Assembly (NCBI RefSeq): GCF_040436345.1
Contig: NC_133230.1
Location: 24,376,197-24,440,196, forward strand
Direction of reading: 5' to 3'
DNA length: 64,000 nucleotides
Source of the DNA: Pagrus major
Taxonomy: Eukaryota; Chordata; Actinopteri; Spariformes; Sparidae
Shown here: positions 50,159 through 64,000 of the stretch, in pieces
Numbering within the stretch: the first letter of the stretch is position 1
Layout: every line of letters starts with the position of its first letter
Translations under genes and position numbers: made by a program
Notes under the pieces: model-generated
The model's database searches: none
What the model was told of the DNA's origin: nothing
Seen by the model: the letters and a program-made list of their open reading frames with translations, nothing else

Positions 50159-51078
50159 CTCATGTCCTGTCATGGAACAACCAACAGACCAGCACTGCAA
50201 TCCCTTGAGCCTGGCTGCTAGCGTGGCTAACTGAAACGTCCTCCATACTGTGAGCTACACGAAACAGTATTAATACTAATCATGGGACTTAAATTTGAGT
50301 GATTATCTCCCAGTACAGCTGTGCAGATGAGGAAATGAGATGTATAAAATGTATTTAATTATGTCCCTACACTTGAACAAAAAAATAAAGCTTAACATAC
50401 GGTTGACCCGAGTTAGTGGCTCCAATTCAGGACCATCCATCCAAGGATTAAGTGGTTAGCCCTCCCTGCAATCAAGGGCACACAAGCTACTAATTAGGAT
50501 GGGTTATGAAGGGTTCATGAAGGATATCCTGCAACAGTATATTTGTGTTTGTGTAGATGTGTGTGTGCATGAGTGTGTGTCTGTGTGTTGTACTCCTTGT
50601 CCTGCTAATGCACTGAAAGCCTGTGGGCGCTGGCCAGCACGGCCGCGTGCTCATCAGTAAAATGGCACAGAGAATGAATAAGCCTTAATTGACCAGATAT
50701 CCTTCATTACACATGTGCTTACAAATCCATCCACTCTCCTTGGAGCCATTCTCACAGGCACAAGCTCGTGACAGCCAGCAAGGCAGCGTGGGACACACAC
50801 ATATCCCAGACATGGAACAGCTTTTTAGATGAGCCGTTTGAATATTTTCTCCCACGTGGAAGGATCATCTGTTGTCAGATTTTATTTGAATACACCTGGT
50901 CAGAGAACATCTTTTTGATCACCGCAGCAGAAGAGATTTGCTTATATTCAAATGACAAGATTACGGTTCCTTGAACATGTGCTGTGTGTAATATCGAGTG
51001 CAGTTTATTAAAGTCTCAATACTTTTCTCTACAGGGACATTTTGAAGAGGCCAAGCTGTCGCCCTCGTGGACCTGAGG

Positions 51079-59641
<8,563 letters not shown>

Positions 59642-60989
59642 CCGCGGGGGGCTCCCGCTCCCCAACACCCACCTTCAGTCTGACCTGTCCAGGCCTCGGA
59701 CGAGGACCAGCACCGGGGTCCGACTCCTCTAGTAGCACCCAAGCCTATGGGCGATCAGCTGCAGAGAAGCAGACCCAGACAGACAGCGTGTTGCTGCCGG
59801 AGTGATGGTGGCAGGACGGCAAGTTTGGCTTGATGGACACCGCATGGTCTCGGGCATGAGAGAAGCACTTTAGGAGTGAGTTAAAGGCAGCATGCAGTTC
59901 TTCACCTCTCAACTCGGCTCAGTCCGAATACTGATTGGCTTCCTGTAACATTCAGTGGGATTCAACACAACACAACATGGTGCATATCAGCTGATAGCAA
60001 AAATCAATATTCCATGTAACTATATGTAATGAACACGTGCTACTCTAAAGATTCTTTATAGTGTTCATAGTGGGCATTATTACCAGCCGTGTAAAGCTTA
60101 TAGAGCTGGTGTTAGGCTCAGACTACATTAGCTCATTGTGACATTATTAAAGAAGGTACCTCTGCACACTCACACTCCCTGTTGTGGACACTGGACAACA
60201 ACCCGGTCAGTACACTCCACAAACACTGACAGTAGACTCTTTGCATGGCCAAATGGAGGCACACCTGGCCTGATGTGAATGCTTGAATATGTACCAAACT
60301 GGGATGTGAAAGACAATTCTCCTTTATTAGCATAATAAATGGGTAGATGAAAGCCCAGCTGCTACAATTGGGCTATTGGAAAATCACCAGTACCATGTTC
60401 CTCTTTTTCATATTTATTCTTTCTTTCCAAAAGGTGTTGTGGGTCGTTTGTATGATGTGAAGTTGCAAATAAGGTTTTATTATTAAGTACGGACTTGAAG
60501 CATAAGAAGATAAATTAATAATGTAAATAAAAATACTGAATATTAGGTCCTTATTCCTGCTGATTAACTGCAGTAAATTATATGAGATGAATTAAAAATT
60601 TTACTTTTCTTTACTGAAAATGTGAGTGTATAGTTGTATGTATGTGTGCATGTGTGTGTGTGTGTGCGAGCACATGGGCACATGGATGTGTGTGAGGTGA
60701 CATCTCAGCCCTCTTTGTATTGTGACAGACTTTTTAAGAACCACAAGAAGCGTGTGTTGCTCCTCATAAAGATGTGTATGACTGTATTTGCATTTGTTTG
60801 CCTAGATAAAGCACACAGGCCTGGCATGTGATGCTGCAGGACGTCCACCTGCTGAGAAACACTTTGCACATAGTCTTTGTATTCGGACACAGGCTGACAC
60901 GTGTTGACATGTTTCATGTATTTCTATCTCTGTGTGGATCATTCATGAAAAAGAGGATTACACATTTTAATTTTGTATAAATCAATAAA
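59642..60989 (+). other. pak6: pak6 3' untranslated region
   Basis: After TGCTGA the sequence has no competing gene and runs to AATAAA at 60984-60989. Another candidate, AATAAA, lies in 'gtaaataaaaatactg' near 60524. A (TG)n tract occupies about 60642-60667. Length, about 1.35 kb, is normal for this gene class. Confidence 0.55.
60984..60989 (+). terminator. Poly(A) signal of pak6
   Basis: AATAAA in TAAATCAATAAACGATG, followed by TTCTCTTGATC and T-containing sequence. It is 88 bp left of the minus-strand AATAAA assigned to ankrd63. Confidence 0.6.
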
Positions 60990-61076
60990 CGATGCATATT
61001 GAATCAGAGTTCTCTTGATCCGGCATTGTCCTCATTTACACACACGCATGCATGAATACAGGTTGAAGAGCTGGCT

Positions 61077-61082
61077 TTTATT
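61077..61082 (-). terminator. Candidate poly(A) signal of ankrd63
   Basis: TTTATT on the plus strand (AATAAA on the minus strand), in GGCTTTTATTAGG, about 410 bp past the ankrd63 stop. A nearer candidate lies at about 61327 (CTTTATTG). Either gives a short 3' UTR that ends close to, but does not clearly overlap, the pak6 end. Confidence 0.45.
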
Positions 61083-61490
61083 AGGTATTCAGCCTGAAAC
61101 ATACAGTGCACACTTACTGAATATCTTTAAGCAAAATACATACAATATTTCTTATAAACACAGAAGCAATATCAAATACATACAATATAAATCTTATATA
61201 TGTGAAACAAAAATAATTATTTCCAGTAGCTCACAGATGGATATCATGTTAATTTATAAATTATCTCAAATATAGAATAGCAAAATTGTATGCAACTGAA
61301 CAATTAGCTTTAAAACTCTTGTTTTCTTTATTGATAAACATTGAAAAAACTAATAAACTGCAACATAAGCAGAAGATTATTATTTCTCCCAATAAATAGA
61401 ATATATTGTCAAGCAGTCAAGCTGCATTGTCAGAATTTTAAGTGCTGTAAAAATTTGCCCACCAGCCATTTCTGTCACTGGACATTGTCC

Positions 61491-63107
61491 TTATTCTTCG
61501 AGGGCGGACTGAGACGAGCAGCTTTCAAACTCACACTTCACTCCACTGATGCTGTCGACGCTCGGCTGGCTGTTGACCTGCTGATGTGTGTGAGAGAGAG
61601 GGAAGGTTTCGGAGCGGGACATTCTCCCTCTGCCGTTTGCGGAGCCCGCCGAACAGTCTATAACCATTCTCATGAACTCTGGCGCGGTGAATCGACGCAG
61701 CAGTCTGGTCCCCAGACCCATGAGCCCCGGCGTATGGCTCGGGATCTTCCCTGACTCCAGCTCCCCTCTGGCAAACAGCAGTTTGTTGTGTCTGCCAACC
61801 GGGCCGAGGCTCCCCCTCTTCTGCTGCTCTCTTCTGCTTGATGGGGCTATGTCATTTCCCTCTTCTTTCTGTGATTTGACATTCTCCTCAAGTGCTCTCA
61901 CGGGCTGACTCTTACCGTTTAAAAGCGGTTTTGGCACTGAGACAGTTTTGTCAGCATCGTTTGTCAGGCCCCGGGTGTTCCCTTGACATTCCATCTTGTC
62001 TATCAGACATCTCTCATCCTGTAGCGAGGCTCTCTTTAATTTGCTGGCTGACAGGCTCATGTCACACACATCACCCTGATAGGACTGCTTTCTGCTGCTC
62101 AGGAGGTCCAGGTTAAACGACTTCGCTTTCCCCCAGGGAGGAAAACTTACTGGTGTTTCCTCTTGGAGTCCAGTGTCTGGGCTGACATCTTTCTGGCTTG
62201 GCTCGGGCAGAGAGTTCAGTGTTTTAGCCCCTCTTAGCTCTCTAAGCTGGCAGTTTTGGAGTTGTTTGGCGGTGAAAAGAACGCTGTGATCCCCCTTGAT
62301 CTGACTTTTCTCTATCTGAGGAGGCAGAGCCCAGCTGTGACGATGGCTGTCCTCTTGAGACTGGCTCCTGGGACATCTGAAGCGGTTCCATATCCCGCTG
62401 CTGTCTCCGATCTTCGGCTGTCTCTGAAACACCCCAGGCAATTGGTCTTCGTTGTTTTTCACCTGCTTGGAGAACCTCTCCAGAACATGCCTGGGGAGCC
62501 TGTTGGGCAGCCGGGAATCTCCTTCACTGATGGCAGCCGAGTCAGCAAGAGGATCATCTGTGCTAACACCCCTCCTGCAAGGAAAGTTCAGAATCTGCAC
62601 ACACTGCTTGTGTCCAAAGAAATTAGCCACTTCGATGGCTGAGTGACCAGCATGGTTGGTTCTGTCCAGCCTCAGTCCCATTCTTTTGAAAGCCCGGACC
62701 AGGAACTCAAGAACCTGGCTGTGCCCAGAAAAGGCAGCATACATCAGAGCGCTGTTACCCCAGGCGTCAGAGACATCCGGGTCAGCATTGAACTGCACTA
62801 GAAGCTTAACCACGTCCAGGTGACCCATCTCGCAGGCATTGCTCAGAGCCGTGCGACCGTCCTCATCCTGGCAGTTGACATCAGCCCCTTTCTCCAGCAG
62901 CAAACGGGTGAACTTGGCCCTGGTCCCGGAGTCTTGTAGGCAGACGGCGTACATGAGCGGGGTGCGGCTGTTTTCTGTCTTGGAGTTGATAATGCGTCCG
63001 TCCAAGGCGTCCAGGATGAAGCGCGCCAGGTGAACTTTACCACCATGCATGGCATCTAGGAAGGTCTTGGTGCCGGAGCCTTGGCGCAAATCTTTGGGTC
63101 GCATCAT
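61491..63107 (-). CDS. ankrd63: Ankyrin repeat domain-containing protein 63
   Basis: A single uninterrupted minus-strand frame of 538 residues. The start MMRPKDLRQGSGTKTFLDAM corresponds to human ANKRD63 MLKPKDLCPRAGTRTFLEAM. Four to five ankyrin repeats cover residues 13 to about 178 (NSRTPLMYAV, DGRTALSNACEMGHLDVVKLL, WGNSALMYAAFSGHSQVLEFL, HAGHSAIEVANFFGHKQCV). The remainder is Ser/Arg/Lys-rich and probably disordered, with a conserved short block RRFTAPEF (about residue 475) like human RRRSTAPDI. Human ANKRD63 is about 380 residues, so the fish tail is much longer. Molecular function is unknown; ankyrin repeats suggest protein binding. It lies directly after pak6, tail to tail, as in human 15q15. 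Confidence 0.93.
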   Translation of the reverse strand: MMRPKDLRQGSGTKTFLDAMHGGKVHLARFILDALDGRIINSKTENSRTPLMYAVCLQDSGTRAKFTRLLLEKGADVNCQDEDGRTALSNACEMGHLDVVKLLVQFNADPDVSDAWGNSALMYAAFSGHSQVLEFLVRAFKRMGLRLDRTNHAGHSAIEVANFFGHKQCVQILNFPCRRGVSTDDPLADSAAISEGDSRLPNRLPRHVLERFSKQVKNNEDQLPGVFQRQPKIGDSSGIWNRFRCPRSQSQEDSHRHSWALPPQIEKSQIKGDHSVLFTAKQLQNCQLRELRGAKTLNSLPEPSQKDVSPDTGLQEETPVSFPPWGKAKSFNLDLLSSRKQSYQGDVCDMSLSASKLKRASLQDERCLIDKMECQGNTRGLTNDADKTVSVPKPLLNGKSQPVRALEENVKSQKEEGNDIAPSSRREQQKRGSLGPVGRHNKLLFARGELESGKIPSHTPGLMGLGTRLLRRFTAPEFMRMVIDCSAGSANGRGRMSRSETFPLSHTHQQVNSQPSVDSISGVKCEFESCSSQSALEE

Positions 63108-63300
63108 TCTTGAACTACTACTTGTTGAGCCGAGCCTTCAAGTGAGCCGAGTGAGAATGTGACAAATAGGGAGAGAAAGTGTGCAGCAAGTTCCCAGAGG
63201 CTCTCCGTGTTGACAGCAAGTGCATTTACCTCAGAGTAAGACTCAGAGAGGAGCTGCCAGTGTTTTTATACCTCCCTCTCCAAATGCCCTCCCCACGTTG
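63108..63300 (-). promoter_or_regulatory. ankrd63: ankrd63 promoter with TATA box
   Basis: On the minus strand GAGGTATAAAAACACTGG places a TATA box at 63264-63270, 157-163 bp before the start codon. A transcription start near 63235 would give a 5' UTR of about 130 bp and agrees with an intronless gene. Confidence 0.55.
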
Positions 63301-64000
63301 CCTAGGAAACAAACGTCTGAGGACCATTATGCAGTGGCTGCATCCATTCAGCCCAAGCACTCTGCCTGGAGAGAAATATATGCTATTTGAACAGAATAAT
63401 TACTCAAGGAGAAAAACACGTCAAGTGTTTTTCATGTGAGGTGTGTGAGGTTTTTACTTTTCCTTGATGCAAATTAATTTAATTAACAAATTCCTGCTGC
63501 TGATAGAATAGTCAAATATATAAAAGGCAGCATGTTGTGTCTATGAATCTATGAATAGTGCATTATGTTGAGTATCATTTATAGTTTAGACTTTACTGAC
63601 ATCTTACCAAAGGTTTGTGGTAAGATTGAAATCAGGCTTTGATAGCTCACTTCAAAGGGAGGGAGGGCAAGTCAACAATTATGAATAGCTTTTTTTTATT
63701 TTTTTTACCAATGTGCCTTTTAAATGCTGCATCTATCCACACTGTGGTTCTGCTTGTAGTTTGCTTCCTTCAGAAATCTTTATACAGCGCAACAACTTCA
63801 ACTCAAATCTTCATAATATTGACTTTTCCTCAAGGTCTGTTTTTTGTCATGGAAAGTGCCAACACCGATGACCTCCATGAGAAAAAGGCACTAAAAACCT
63901 TGTTTTATTGCTTTATTGGACTGAAAAAAAAGTCAGTGCCCAGCTGATGTGATAAGACAGCTCTCTGTTATACAATCCAGTCCTCCTCTGACTTGAATCC
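63301..64000. other. Region upstream of ankrd63; no gene seen
   Basis: AT-rich sequence with short frames only. The plus frame at 63639-63947 (102 codons) is hydrophobic and low-complexity and shows no family features. Confidence 0.5.

Larger units (their letters stand above)
42051..51034. other. Long presumed 5' intron of pak6: repeats, microsatellites, unassigned sequence
   Basis: No protein-coding exon is recognised. Contents seen are a GAT run near 43105, CA/GT tracts near 43257, 47168 and 50553, a 12-G run near 47568, the inverted-repeat element at 45572-45874, and two copies of a 190-bp repeat at 46841-47030 and 49970-50158. About 49260-49620 is GC-richer and could be regulatory. Remaining frames are short and featureless. 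Confidence 0.5.

Overview
This is a teleost fish genomic window: AT-rich, intron-containing genes of vertebrate type, short GT-AG introns, many CA/GT microsatellites and several interspersed repeats typical of ray-finned fish. No bacterial, organellar or viral genes are visible.

Six protein-coding genes can be read exon by exon. From left to right they are spint1 (HAI-1, minus, 8485-16169), ppp1r14d-like (PP1 inhibitor, plus, 20374-27296), zfyve19 (ANCHR, minus, 29603-32292), a short bub1b/BUBR1-like gene (plus, 33311-36702), pak6 (plus, coding 51079-59641) and ankrd63 (minus, single exon, 61491-63107). All exon phases close without a frameshift, and predicted lengths are 490, 120, 429, 429, 696 and 538 residues. 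The set matches human chromosome 15q15 genes (PPP1R14D-ZFYVE19-SPINT1 and BUB1B-PAK6-ANKRD63), here packed into about 55 kb.

The genes do not form an operon, but their arrangement is suggestive. zfyve19 (abscission checkpoint) and bub1b (spindle checkpoint) are head to head, with start codons about 1 kb apart over a likely shared promoter. ppp1r14d and zfyve19 converge, as do pak6 and ankrd63, whose poly(A) signals lie less than 100 bp apart.

The most notable gene feature is that the BUBR1-like protein has both KEN boxes, the TPR-type Mad3/BUB1 domain and a GLEBS motif, then stops. It lacks the region carrying the B56-binding motif and the pseudokinase of mammalian BUBR1, so it is a Mad3-form protein.

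The most notable non-genic feature is a pair of related inverted-repeat DNA elements (18040-18379 and 35103-35810). Each has TACGGAAG/CTTCCGTA ends and a perfect 6-bp target duplication. The larger carries a remnant of an integrase-type transposase N-terminus, probably of the IS3EU group, and sits in the last bub1b intron.

The first 8.4 kb, the ppp1r14d first intron (6 kb), the 36.7-41.4 kb interval and the long pak6 5' intron (42.0-51.0 kb) hold no coding exon that I can see. They contain repeats, microsatellites and possible regulatory sequence.
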